The notes under the pieces: model-generated | Told to the model about the DNA's origin: nothing | The model's database searches: none | What the model saw: the letters and a program-made list of their open reading frames with translations, nothing else | In this document: in pieces, positions 16,486-24,416 of the stretch | Numbering within the stretch: the first letter of the stretch is position 1 | Layout: the number at the start of each line of letters is the position of its first letter | Source of the DNA: Parvibaculum sp046297875 | GTDB taxonomy: Bacteria; Pseudomonadota; Alphaproteobacteria; Parvibaculales; Parvibaculaceae | Length of the DNA: 64,000 nt | Direction of reading: 5' to 3' | Assembly (NCBI RefSeq): GCF_046297875.1 | Contig: NZ_JBKBHD010000001.1 | Location: 1,922,001-1,986,000 of the forward strand | Program-made: the position numbers and the translations under genes

Positions 16486-17280
16486 ATGCAGCAATATCTC
16501 TACCTTCTGCGACTTGCGCGCGACAAGGGCGTGACCAAGACCGACCGCACAGGCACGGGCACACGCAGCATTTTCGGGCATCAGATGCGCTTCGATCTGT
16601 CGGAGGGCTTTCCGATGGTCACGACGAAGAAGCTGCACACGAAGTCGATCATTCACGAGTTGCTGTGGTTCCTCTCGGGCGACACGAATACCCGCTATCT
16701 GAAGGCTAATGGCGTCAGCATCTGGGACGAGTGGGCGGACGAGAATGGCGAGCTCGGGCCCGTCTATGGCCATCAGTGGCGCTCATGGCCGACGCCCGAC
16801 GGCGGCAAGATCGACCAGATCAAGAACCTGCTCGACCAGATCAAATCGAACCCGGATTCACGCCGCCTTATCGTCTCGGCATGGAATGTGGCCGATGTCG
16901 ACAAGATGGCGCTGCCGCCCTGCCACTGCCTGTTCCAGTTCTATGTGGCGGAAGGCAAACTCTCCTGCCAGCTTTACCAGCGCTCGGCAGACATTTTCCT
17001 CGGTGTGCCCTTCAACATTGCATCCTATGCGCTGCTCACCATGATGGTGGCGCAGGTGACGGGGCTCGAAGCGGGCGAATTCATCCACACGTTCGGCGAT
17101 GCGCATCTCTATCTCAATCATCTGGAACAGGCGGACAAGCAGCTTTCGCGCGACCCGAAGCCGCTGCCGCGCATGATCATCAATCCGGATGTGAAGAGCC
17201 TGTTCGATTTCACCTTCGAGGATTTCAAGCTCGAAGGCTATGAGGCGCATCCGCATATCTCCGCGCCTGTTGCGGTCTGA
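16486..17280 (+). CDS. thyA: thymidylate synthase
   Basis: 264 residues, identical in length to E. coli ThyA. It makes dTMP from dUMP using methylene-tetrahydrofolate. The catalytic cysteine sits in LPPCHCLFQFYV, with the arginine-rich NPDSRRLIVSAWN loop and the substrate-binding TFGDAHLYLNH motif. The start at 16486 (MQQYLYLL) is the conserved one; upstream in-frame codons are dismissed. The stop shares an A with the start of a 56-codon gene, which overlaps folA, so the three probably form one operon supplying and recycling folate for dTMP synthesis. Confidence 0.98.
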   Translation: MQQYLYLLRLARDKGVTKTDRTGTGTRSIFGHQMRFDLSEGFPMVTTKKLHTKSIIHELLWFLSGDTNTRYLKANGVSIWDEWADENGELGPVYGHQWRSWPTPDGGKIDQIKNLLDQIKSNPDSRRLIVSAWNVADVDKMALPPCHCLFQFYVAEGKLSCQLYQRSADIFLGVPFNIASYALLTMMVAQVTGLEAGEFIHTFGDAHLYLNHLEQADKQLSRDPKPLPRMIINPDVKSLFDFTFEDFKLEGYEAHPHISAPVAV

Positions 17281-17450
17281 TGCGGCTTCGCCAGCGCGTG
17301 ATTGCCGGGCTGCTCATTCTCGCCGTTCTCCTGCTCGCGGTATTTTCCATGTGGATCATTCTTCTGCGCATGCGGCCGATCGATCCCGAAATGCTGCGCG
17401 CGCCGGCTTTCTCGCAGATTGAAATGTTCGATGTCGCGGTGGCCACATGA
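17280..17450 (+). CDS. 56-residue membrane protein between thyA and folA
   Basis: A short frame that starts at the last base of the thyA stop (TGATG) and ends overlapping the folA start by four bases (ATGA). The protein has a basic N-terminus (MRLRQRVIAG), one hydrophobic segment at about residues 8-29 ending in WIILL, then a short charged tail with RPIDPEMLRAP. It therefore looks like a single-pass inner-membrane protein with its tail outside or inside unresolved. I do not recognise a family. The tight translational coupling on both sides is the main evidence that it is real. A thymidylate/folate link is only inferred from position. Confidence 0.65.
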   Translation: MRLRQRVIAGLLILAVLLLAVFSMWIILLRMRPIDPEMLRAPAFSQIEMFDVAVAT

Positions 17451-17962
17451 CGGTGCATGTCTCTTTCGTCGTGGCGATTGCCGATAATGGCGTGATCGGT
17501 AACGACAACGGGCTGCCGTGGAGACTCTCAAGCGACATGGCTCACTTCAAGCGCGTGACGATGGGAAAGCCCGTCATCATGGGCCGCAAGACATGGGAGT
17601 CGCTGCCGCGAAAGCCTTTGCCGGGTCGGCCCAATATCGTCGTCACGCGCGATCCGGCCTATGCGGCGGAAGGGGCGGAAGTCGTGACCGGCACGGAAGC
17701 GGCGCTCAAGCGAGGGCTCGCGCTTGCCAAGGAAACGAGCGCCGGTGAAGTGGCGGTGATCGGCGGCGCGCAGCTTTATGCCGAAATGTTCGATCATGCG
17801 ACGCGGCTCTACATCACCGAGGTTCATGCCGAGCCTGAAGGCGATGTGAGTTTTCCCGCCTTCGACATGTCGCGGTGGCGCGAGGTGTCGCGCGAGCGGC
17901 ATGAGGCAGGCGAAAAGGACAGCGCGCCTTACTCGTTCGTGCTTCTGGAACGGCATGGCTGA
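17447..17962 (+). CDS. folA: dihydrofolate reductase
   Basis: 171 residues. It reduces dihydrofolate to tetrahydrofolate with NADPH and so regenerates the cofactor consumed by ThyA. Motifs in order: VVAIADNGVIGNDNGLPWRL with the substrate-binding and Met20-loop region, the acidic SSDMAHFK, VIMGRKTWESLP for NADPH contact, and VIGGAQLYAEMF near the C-terminal half. Length is normal for chromosomal FolA. Start overlaps the preceding small gene by four bases, showing operon structure with thyA. Confidence 0.97.
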   Translation: MTVHVSFVVAIADNGVIGNDNGLPWRLSSDMAHFKRVTMGKPVIMGRKTWESLPRKPLPGRPNIVVTRDPAYAAEGAEVVTGTEAALKRGLALAKETSAGEVAVIGGAQLYAEMFDHATRLYITEVHAEPEGDVSFPAFDMSRWREVSRERHEAGEKDSAPYSFVLLERHG

Positions 17963-18070
17963 CACAAATTTGACGGCTGGTCAGAATTGACGCCGCGCGA
18001 TTGAGTTCGGGCAATAGCGCTCCCATAGTCTTCATCCGCCATGCAGGCGGAAAGATTTTCCGGGGAACAC

Positions 18071-18760
18071 ATGAAACTCGCTACCGCTCTTCTTCTTTCC
18101 CTCGCCCTGGTCTGTGGTGCCGGTGCCGCGCGAGCGTCGGAAAGCGACGCGGCGGTCGCGGAAAGGACTGCCATGCTCGACGCGCGAATGGAAATCGCCG
18201 ATCTCGTCAACAACTGGGCCCTTTTTCGCGATCAGGAGAAGTGGGACGAACTCGCCGCCATCTTTCATGAAGAGGGCACGATTTCGCTGAGCTGGTTTGC
18301 CGGGCCGCATGATGGTTTCATTGCGGCATCGCGACAGCTTGCGGCGCGGAGCGGTGCGCTGCTCAAGCACTATATCGGTGTGCCGCGCATTCGCGTCGAA
18401 GGCAGCCGCGCGCTGAGCGAGGTCAATGTGACGATCATGGTGCGCGCGAAAACACCGGCCGGCGAGGTGGATACCACGTCCTATGCGCGTTTCATCGACC
18501 GGATCGAAAAACGAGATGACGCGTGGCGTATCGTGCAGCGAGTGGCGGTCTACGAGAAAGACCGCGCGGACCCGGTGGACCGGGCGTCGCTGCCAGATGC
18601 GGTTTTCGAGGGGATGGAGAAATATCCGGCGGAACTGAAATTTCTCGCCGCGAGCCTCGACAGGAGCGGTATTCCGCTTTCGCCTGTGACCGTTCTCGAC
18701 AAAAGCCCGGAACTGGCGGCGCTTCATAAGGAAAACGAGGCCTGGCTCACCGGGCGGTAG
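18071..18760 (+). CDS. exported SnoaL-like (NTF2-fold) protein
   Basis: 229 residues from the ATG at 18071, selected because it starts a clean signal peptide (MKLATALLLSLALVCGAGAA, cleavage near ARA-SES) and has GGGGA-like purines upstream. The mature protein has the SnoaL_4 pattern: LDARMEIADLVNNWALFRDQ, KWDELAAIFHEEGTISLSWF, and a C-terminal strand region around DDAWRIVQRVAVYEKDR. Such NTF2-fold proteins are often dehydratases, isomerases or binding proteins; none of these activities can be proved here. It has no tight neighbours: 108 bp from folA and 91 bp from the next gene. Confidence 0.72.
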   Translation: MKLATALLLSLALVCGAGAARASESDAAVAERTAMLDARMEIADLVNNWALFRDQEKWDELAAIFHEEGTISLSWFAGPHDGFIAASRQLAARSGALLKHYIGVPRIRVEGSRALSEVNVTIMVRAKTPAGEVDTTSYARFIDRIEKRDDAWRIVQRVAVYEKDRADPVDRASLPDAVFEGMEKYPAELKFLAASLDRSGIPLSPVTVLDKSPELAALHKENEAWLTGR

Positions 18761-18851
18761 AAGCGTCATTTCCGCGCCGTGCGATTGAGTTTCGTCTGCC
18801 GCCGCCGCACAATGCCCGAATTGGCATTTCATGCGGTAACGGAGACGGCTT

Positions 18852-19961
18852 ATGGATGTGCGTGCGGCGGTGGCCTTCGAAGCGGGCAAACCCCTCGAGA
18901 TCGAAACGGTCCAGCTTGAGGGACCGAAGGAGGGCGAGGTTCTCGTTGAGATCAAGGCGACGGGCATCTGCCACACGGATGCCTTCACGCTGTCGGGCGA
19001 AGATCCAGAAGGCGCTTTCCCCGCGATCCTCGGCCATGAGGGCGCGGGCGTCGTCGTCGAAGTCGGCAAGGGTGTGAAGTCGCTCGCCGTCGGCGATCAT
19101 GTGATCCCGCTCTACACGCCCGAATGCCGCGAATGCAAGAGCTGCACCAGCCATAAGACCAACCTCTGCACTTCCATCCGCGCGACGCAGGGCAAGGGCG
19201 TGATGCCGGACGGAACAAGCCGCTTTTCATACAAGGGCAAACCCGTGCTGCATTACATGGGCTGCTCCACCTTCGCGAATTACACGGTGCTGCCGGAGAT
19301 CGCGCTCGCCAAGGTGCGCAAGGACGCGCCCTTCGACAAGATCTGCTATATCGGCTGCGGTGTGACGACGGGCATCGGTGCCGTCATATTCACGGCGGGC
19401 GTGGAAGCCGGCGCCAATGTCGTGGTTTTCGGCCTTGGCGGCATCGGCCTCAATGTGATACAGGGCGCGCGCATGGTGGGCGCCAACATGATCGTTGGCG
19501 TCGACATCAACCCTACGCGCGAGAGCCTTGCCCGTGAATTCGGCATGACGCATTTCGTGAACCCGAAAGAGATCAATGGCGATGTGGTTGGTCATATCGT
19601 GGAACTCACGGGCGGCGGTGCCGATTACAGCTTCGAATGTATCGGCAATGTGAACACGATGCGGCAGGCGCTTGAGTGCTGCCATCGTGGCTGGGGCGAA
19701 AGCATCATCATCGGCGTGGCAGGTGCGGGGCAGGAGATTTCGACGCGTCCCTTCCAGCTCGTCACAGGCCGCGTCTGGAAGGGCACGGCGTTCGGCGGCG
19801 CGCGCGGGCGCACCGATGTGCCGCGCATCGTCGACTGGTACATGGACGGCAAGATCAATATCGATGATCTCATCACCCACACCATGCCGCTCGAAGACAT
19901 CAACAAGGGATTCGACCTCATGCATGAAGGCAAGTCGATCCGCTCGGTGGTCGTTTTCTGA
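18852..19961 (+). CDS. frmA: S-(hydroxymethyl)glutathione dehydrogenase (class III ADH)
   Basis: 369 residues, standard for the family. It oxidises S-hydroxymethylglutathione, formed from formaldehyde and glutathione, to S-formylglutathione with NAD+. Catalytic zinc ligands are in GICHTDAFTLSGEDPEG and the GHEGAG motif; the four-cysteine structural zinc site lies in CRECKSCTSHKTNLC; the Rossmann motif is VFGLGGIGLNVIQGA. The stop overlaps the start of the S-formylglutathione hydrolase gene (TGATG-type), so both steps of formaldehyde oxidation are coupled. It may also reduce S-nitrosoglutathione, known for the class. Confidence 0.97.
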   Translation: MDVRAAVAFEAGKPLEIETVQLEGPKEGEVLVEIKATGICHTDAFTLSGEDPEGAFPAILGHEGAGVVVEVGKGVKSLAVGDHVIPLYTPECRECKSCTSHKTNLCTSIRATQGKGVMPDGTSRFSYKGKPVLHYMGCSTFANYTVLPEIALAKVRKDAPFDKICYIGCGVTTGIGAVIFTAGVEAGANVVVFGLGGIGLNVIQGARMVGANMIVGVDINPTRESLAREFGMTHFVNPKEINGDVVGHIVELTGGGADYSFECIGNVNTMRQALECCHRGWGESIIIGVAGAGQEISTRPFQLVTGRVWKGTAFGGARGRTDVPRIVDWYMDGKINIDDLITHTMPLEDINKGFDLMHEGKSIRSVVVF

Positions 19962-20800
19962 TGACCCCCGAAACCCTTTCGTCGCATCGTTGCTTCGGCG
20001 GCACACTCCGCATCTGCCGTCACTCCTCGGCGGCGACGGGCACGCCGATGCAGTTCTCGATTTTCCTGCCGGCGGGCAAGGGGCCATTTCCAACTCTGAC
20101 CTTTCTCGCCGGCCTCACCTGCACGGAGGAGAACTTCACCGCGAAGGCGGGCGCCTATCGCGTGGCAAGCGAGCTTGGACTTGCCATCGTCGCACCCGAT
20201 ACAAGCCCGCGAGGTGAAGGCGTTGCCGATGACGAAGCATACGATCTCGGCCAGGGTGCGGGTTTCTACATCGATGCGACGGAGGCGCCATGGGCGCCGC
20301 ATTTCAGCATGGAGACATATGTCATCCGCGACCTTGCTGCGGTCGTGCGCGACAATTTTCCGGTGGATGCGCGGCGTCAGTCGATCAGCGGTCATTCGAT
20401 GGGCGGGCACGGGGCGCTGACGCTGGCGCTCAAATATCCCGAGCATTTCCGGTCCGTCTCGGCCTTCGCGCCCATCGTCTCGCCATCTCGCTGCGCCTGG
20501 GGCGAAAAGGCGTTCACCGCCTATCTCGGGAAGGACCATTCATCATGGGCGGCGCATGACGCCACCGCCCTGATGACGAGCGGCAATGCGGTCGGACACT
20601 TCGACGACATATTGGTCGATCAGGGGCTCGCCGATCCGTTTCTCGAGAAACAGTTGATGCCCGAGCTGTTCGAGGAAGCCTGTGCAATACACCGCCAGAA
20701 GCTGACGCTCAAGCGGCATGAGAGTTACGACCACTCCTATTATTTCATTCAGAGTTTCATCGAGGATCATTTGCGCTTTCATGCCGAGCGGCTGAAATGA
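19961..20800 (+). CDS. fghA: S-formylglutathione hydrolase
   Basis: 279 residues, esterase D family with alpha/beta hydrolase fold. It hydrolyses S-formylglutathione to formate and glutathione, the step after the preceding dehydrogenase. The nucleophile is in GHSMGGHGALTLAL; the N-terminal FLAGLTCTEENFTAKAGAYR block and the C-terminal YDHSYYFIQSFIEDHL with the catalytic His are family hallmarks. It overlaps the upstream gene by one base and the downstream amine oxidase by four, consistent with one transcript. Confidence 0.97.
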   Translation: MTPETLSSHRCFGGTLRICRHSSAATGTPMQFSIFLPAGKGPFPTLTFLAGLTCTEENFTAKAGAYRVASELGLAIVAPDTSPRGEGVADDEAYDLGQGAGFYIDATEAPWAPHFSMETYVIRDLAAVVRDNFPVDARRQSISGHSMGGHGALTLALKYPEHFRSVSAFAPIVSPSRCAWGEKAFTAYLGKDHSSWAAHDATALMTSGNAVGHFDDILVDQGLADPFLEKQLMPELFEEACAIHRQKLTLKRHESYDHSYYFIQSFIEDHLRFHAERLK

Positions 20801-22074
20801 CGGTTGTCGATGTCGCAGTGGTGGGAGCAGGCGCGGCCGGCCTCGCCACCGCGCATCGTGCTTATGAGCTTGGGCTCTCCTGCTATCTCCTCGAAGCGAA
20901 GCCGCGCATCGGCGGGCGGACGCATACCGACACGGAAACTTTCGGCGTTCCGTGGGATCGTGGGGCGCATTGGCTGCATTCGGCGGACGTCAACCCGCTG
21001 ACGCGGATTGCCGAAGAGCTTGACCATCCCTATCTAGCCCGGCCGCGGCCCTTCGACGGGAATTTTCATCTCGGCGAACGCTGGGGTGCGAAGGCGGAGT
21101 GGCGCGCCTATCGTGATGAGTTCGAAGCCGCTTACGAGCGTGCGCATGAGGCAGGCGAAACGGGCCACGATATTTCCGTGCTTGAGGTGATGGACAATGG
21201 CTCGCGCTGGGCGCGCATGGTGCATCACATCTTCACCGCGATTTCCGGCATGCCGCCCTCCGGAATTTCGACCGGCGATCTCGCGGCCTATCGCGACAGC
21301 GGCGCAAACTGGCCGCTTGTGCGCGGCTATGGTGCGCTTATCGAAGCGCGTTATGCGGGCCTGCCGGTCGAGCTGTCGACGCCGGTCAGCGCCATAGACA
21401 CGGGCGGCACGCATATTCTTCTCGAAACGCCACGCGGCACAGTGCGAGCGCGGAGCCTTGTCGTCACGGTCTCGACCAATGTGCTCGCTTCCGGCGCGAT
21501 CCGCTTCACGCCGGAGCTGCCGCTACCGCTTCAATCCGCGCTGACGCATGTGCCGACGGGCCATGCGAACAAGGTCGCTTTTCATTTCCGACGCGATGTC
21601 TTCGGTCTGCCGGAAACGAGCTATGTGAATTTCATGGATGAGCGCGATCCGTCGCGGCCTGCCGCATCGTTCCAGATCAATCCTTTCGGCAGCAATCTCG
21701 CCATTGCCTATCTCGGCGGCGATCTTGCGGAAGGTCTCGACAGGGCAGGCGAGGTGGAGATGATCTCTTTTGCGCGTGCCGCGCTTTCCGACATGTTCGG
21801 TTCGGACATTGTCAGGGATTTGTCCGGCGTGAGCGCGACGCGGTGGACCAGCGATCCGCATACGCTCGGCGCCTATTCCTGTGCGCGGCCGGGCCATGCG
21901 GATCAACGCGCCGTTCTGGCCGAACCCGTCAGCGAACGTTTCTTTCTCGCAGGTGAGGCAGTCTCCGCCGACTGGTATTCGACGGTGCAGGGCGCGCATG
22001 TGAGCGGCATCGAAGCGGCGGAGAAGGTGGCCGCATTGCTCGATCGCGCCATTGCGGCGGCGCGGCCGCGTTGA
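20797..22074 (+). CDS. flavin-containing amine oxidase/oxidoreductase
   Basis: 425 residues. The N-terminal FAD motif VVGAGAAGLATAHRAYELGL with LLEAKPRIGGRTHT is typical of monoamine oxidase-like proteins, and the C-terminal FFLAGEAVSADWYSTVQGAH closes the FAD site. The substrate domain is unassigned. The gene overlaps fghA by four bases and so belongs to the formaldehyde operon. I infer it may release formaldehyde by oxidative demethylation of an amine, but a desaturase or other flavin oxidase is possible. No signal peptide is visible. Confidence 0.85.
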   Translation: MTVVDVAVVGAGAAGLATAHRAYELGLSCYLLEAKPRIGGRTHTDTETFGVPWDRGAHWLHSADVNPLTRIAEELDHPYLARPRPFDGNFHLGERWGAKAEWRAYRDEFEAAYERAHEAGETGHDISVLEVMDNGSRWARMVHHIFTAISGMPPSGISTGDLAAYRDSGANWPLVRGYGALIEARYAGLPVELSTPVSAIDTGGTHILLETPRGTVRARSLVVTVSTNVLASGAIRFTPELPLPLQSALTHVPTGHANKVAFHFRRDVFGLPETSYVNFMDERDPSRPAASFQINPFGSNLAIAYLGGDLAEGLDRAGEVEMISFARAALSDMFGSDIVRDLSGVSATRWTSDPHTLGAYSCARPGHADQRAVLAEPVSERFFLAGEAVSADWYSTVQGAHVSGIEAAEKVAALLDRAIAAARPR

Positions 22075-22120
22075 CAGAATAAGGCTAACAAGAACACCGC
22101 ATATAAACAGGGAGGAAAAA

Positions 22121-23038
22121 GTGGCGGATATGAAACTCATTGCAGACGGGCTGAGGTTCCCCGAAGGACCGATCGCGATGCCGGACGGGAGCATTCTGCT
22201 GGTCGAAATTGCGCGCGGCACGCTGACGCGCATTACGCCGGACGGGAAGAAGGAAATCGTCGCGGAGCCGGGCGGCGGACCGAACGGCGCTGCGATCGGC
22301 CCGGATGGTGCCTGCTATATCTGCAACAATGGCGGCTTCGAATGGCATGACCGCGGCGGTCTGCTGTTCCCCGGCGACATGGCGAAGGACTATTCGGGCG
22401 GCCGCATCGAGCGCGTCGATCTCAAGACCGGCAAGGTCGAGACGCTCTACAAGGAATGCAACGGCATCCCGCTCAACGGGCCGAACGATATCGTGTTCGA
22501 CAAGTCGGGCGGCTTCTGGTTCACCGATCTCGGCAAGGGCCGAGGCCGGACGCAGGATCGCGGCGGTCTTTATTATGCGAAGACTGACGGCTCCTCGATC
22601 AAGGAAGTCGTGTTCCCGATCACCTCTCCGAATGGCGTCGGCCTCTCGCCGGACGAAAAGACCGTCTATGTCGCCGACACGATCCCCGGCCGTCTCTGGG
22701 CGTTTGACATTACCGGGCCTGGCGAAGTGGCGCCGCCCGAAGGTCCGCTGCCCGGCCGCTTTGTCGGCTCGCCCGCCGGCCTCAACTTCTTCGACTCGCT
22801 TGCGGTCGATTCGGCAGGCAATGTTTGCGTCGCAACGATCTTCAATGCGGGCATCACGATCTTCTCACCGGATGGCAGCAAGATCAGCCATGTGGCGACG
22901 GACGATCTCATCACCACGAATATCTGCTTCGGCGGCAAGGACCTGAAGACGGCCTATATCACGCTGTCGACGACAGGCCGTCTCGTTGCGACGGAATGGG
23001 CGGTACCGGGATTGCCGCTCAACTTCCTCAACAAGTAG
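22121..23038 (+). CDS. SMP-30/gluconolactonase-like protein
   Basis: 305 residues from a GTG at 22121, which has GGAGG exactly five bases upstream; the ATG at 22130 is spaced less well. The six-bladed beta-propeller family is shown by LRFPEGPIAMPDGSILLVEI with the metal-ligand Glu, GPNGAAIGPDGACYICNNGG, LNGPNDIVFDKSGGFWFTDL and SPNGVGLSPDEKTVYVADT. The Asn and Asp of these repeats bind the catalytic divalent metal. Members hydrolyse lactones or phosphoesters; the substrate is unknown. A hairpin terminator follows. Confidence 0.9.
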   Translation: MADMKLIADGLRFPEGPIAMPDGSILLVEIARGTLTRITPDGKKEIVAEPGGGPNGAAIGPDGACYICNNGGFEWHDRGGLLFPGDMAKDYSGGRIERVDLKTGKVETLYKECNGIPLNGPNDIVFDKSGGFWFTDLGKGRGRTQDRGGLYYAKTDGSSIKEVVFPITSPNGVGLSPDEKTVYVADTIPGRLWAFDITGPGEVAPPEGPLPGRFVGSPAGLNFFDSLAVDSAGNVCVATIFNAGITIFSPDGSKISHVATDDLITTNICFGGKDLKTAYITLSTTGRLVATEWAVPGLPLNFLNK

Positions 23039-23053
23039 GGCCAGGATTGGCTT

Positions 23054-23082
23054 GACACGTTCCGGCTGCGGAACGTGTCTTT
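23054..23082 (+). terminator. hairpin terminator after the SMP-30 gene
   Basis: Perfect 11-bp stem GACACGTTCCG / CGGAACGTGTC with a four-base loop (GCTG), 15 bp after the stop, followed by TTTG and a pyrimidine-rich stretch. The weak T-run makes it a fair rather than ideal intrinsic terminator. Confidence 0.65.
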
Positions 23083-23157
23083 GCCTGTCTCTTGCGCCGT
23101 GCAAACATGCGCGGCCTTTGGGGTACGCGGCGTCTGAATTATCAGGGAGGATAAAAG

Positions 23158-23493
23158 ATGCGCCTATTTGTCAGTGTACTCGTTGCGTTGTTTGCGTTCA
23201 CCGGAGCGGCTCTCGCCGATCCCTTTGCGAATTTCTACGGCAATACTGTCAATGTCGTGGGCCCGGCAGGCGAACGCCAGGTCTATATCGATGCCGGCGG
23301 CAGCTACTCGCAGAAGCTGCCCGATGGCAGCACGGCAGAAGGCAAGTACGAGATCAATGGGGACACGGCCTGCTTCCTTGGCGGCGAAGAGCCCTATTGC
23401 GTACCTGCCCAGTCGCGCAACGTCGGCGAGACCTGGGAACTGACCGCACCGGACGGCTCGACGGAAACGGCGACCCTCGTTGCCGGCCGCTAA
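23158..23493 (+). CDS. small exported protein of unknown function
   Basis: 111 residues. Signal peptide MRLFVSVLVALFAFTGAALA with likely cleavage after ALA. The mature part of about 90 residues is acidic and strand-rich, with two cysteines in CFLGGEEPYC that could form a disulfide, and a repeated phrase: PDGSTAEGKY and PDGSTETATL. No family recognised. It has AGGGAGG upstream of the ATG, and stands alone between two hairpin terminators, so it is a monocistronic gene. Periplasmic location is inferred from the signal. Confidence 0.8.
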   Translation: MRLFVSVLVALFAFTGAALADPFANFYGNTVNVVGPAGERQVYIDAGGSYSQKLPDGSTAEGKYEINGDTACFLGGEEPYCVPAQSRNVGETWELTAPDGSTETATLVAGR

Positions 23494-23517
23494 TCCCGGC
23501 AGATCGCGAAGCGAATT

Positions 23518-23552
23518 CGGCCGGTCCTTCGGGGCCGGCCGTTTTCATTTTC
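23518..23552. terminator. UUCG-capped terminator
   Basis: Stem GGCCGGTCC / GGGCCGGCC (nine pairs including one G-U, extended by a C-G pair at the base) closed by a TTCG tetraloop, followed by GTTTTCATTTT. It lies between the convergent small exported protein gene and the DUF1428 gene and can serve the first of these. Confidence 0.85.
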
Positions 23553-23565
23553 AGACGGGATCGCG

Positions 23566-24312
23566 TCAGGCGGTCTTGCGATTTGCGCTTTTCGACGCTT
23601 CGTCGACGATGGGCGAGAAGGTGCCATAGATCATGCGCTGTCCGTCAAAGGGCACCGTGGCGGGATCGTACTTCATGCGCTGGTCTTCCATAAGCTTCGG
23701 CCAGGCTGCCTCACGCGCTTCCTTCGAAGGCCATTCGACCCATGAAAAGACGATGGCTTCGTCCTTCGTTGCCTTTACGGCGCGGCGGAAGTCCGTCACC
23801 TTGCCGTCGGCCACATCGTCTTCCCAGCATTCGACGACGCGCGTTGCGCCGTGATCGAGGAAGACAGGCGCGGCTTTCGCGGCCATCTCTCGATAGGCTT
23901 CTTCGTTGGCCTTCGGCACGGCGAGAACATAGCCATCGATGTGGCCCATCTTTCCGCCTGGGCCTTCATCGACAAAGACGGAAAAGCCGCCATAGACCAT
24001 GCGCATGCCATCGAAGGGCATCTGTCCCATCTCGTGCATGCGCGGATCACTTCTCATTTTCTGTCCGGCTGCGTCGCGGATTTCCTTCGAGGGATATTCA
24101 CACCATGAAAAGAGCGCGACCTCATCCGCCTTCAGGTCCACGGCGCGCTTGAAGTCCGTCACCTTGCCGTCGGGCACGTCGTCGCCCCAGCCTTCGACGA
24201 GCCGGTTCATGCCGAACTCGCCGAACATGGGCCAGGCGCCCTGCGCATGCTTGCGGTAGAGCTCCTTGTTGGCGGCAGGCACAGCCACCAGAAATCCTTC
24301 TACATAGGACAT
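23566..24312 (-). CDS. tandem DUF1428 protein
   Basis: 248 residues made of two homologous halves of about 120 residues. First half: YVEGFLVAVPAANKELYRKH ... GDDVPDGKVTDFKRAV ... FSWCEYPSKEIRDAA ... PFDGMRMVYGGFSVFVD. Second half: IDGYVLAVPKANEEAYREMA ... EDDVADGKVTDFRRAV ... FSWVEWPSKEAREAA ... PFDGQRMIYGTFSPIVD. Single-domain DUF1428 proteins are about 110-120 residues with a dimeric ferredoxin-like (ABM-like) fold, so this fusion probably makes an intramolecular dimer. Function unknown. It stands alone on the minus strand. Confidence 0.87.
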   Translation of the reverse strand: MSYVEGFLVAVPAANKELYRKHAQGAWPMFGEFGMNRLVEGWGDDVPDGKVTDFKRAVDLKADEVALFSWCEYPSKEIRDAAGQKMRSDPRMHEMGQMPFDGMRMVYGGFSVFVDEGPGGKMGHIDGYVLAVPKANEEAYREMAAKAAPVFLDHGATRVVECWEDDVADGKVTDFRRAVKATKDEAIVFSWVEWPSKEAREAAWPKLMEDQRMKYDPATVPFDGQRMIYGTFSPIVDEASKSANRKTA

Positions 24313-24416
24313 TGTTCGCTTCCTTCAGTTCAACCTGCAAAGGTTGATATCAAAATAAAAGGACCGAGTCAAAGCTGCCGGTCCGGAAAGGAGAAGTTCC
24401 ATAGTGGAAGGAGGCG

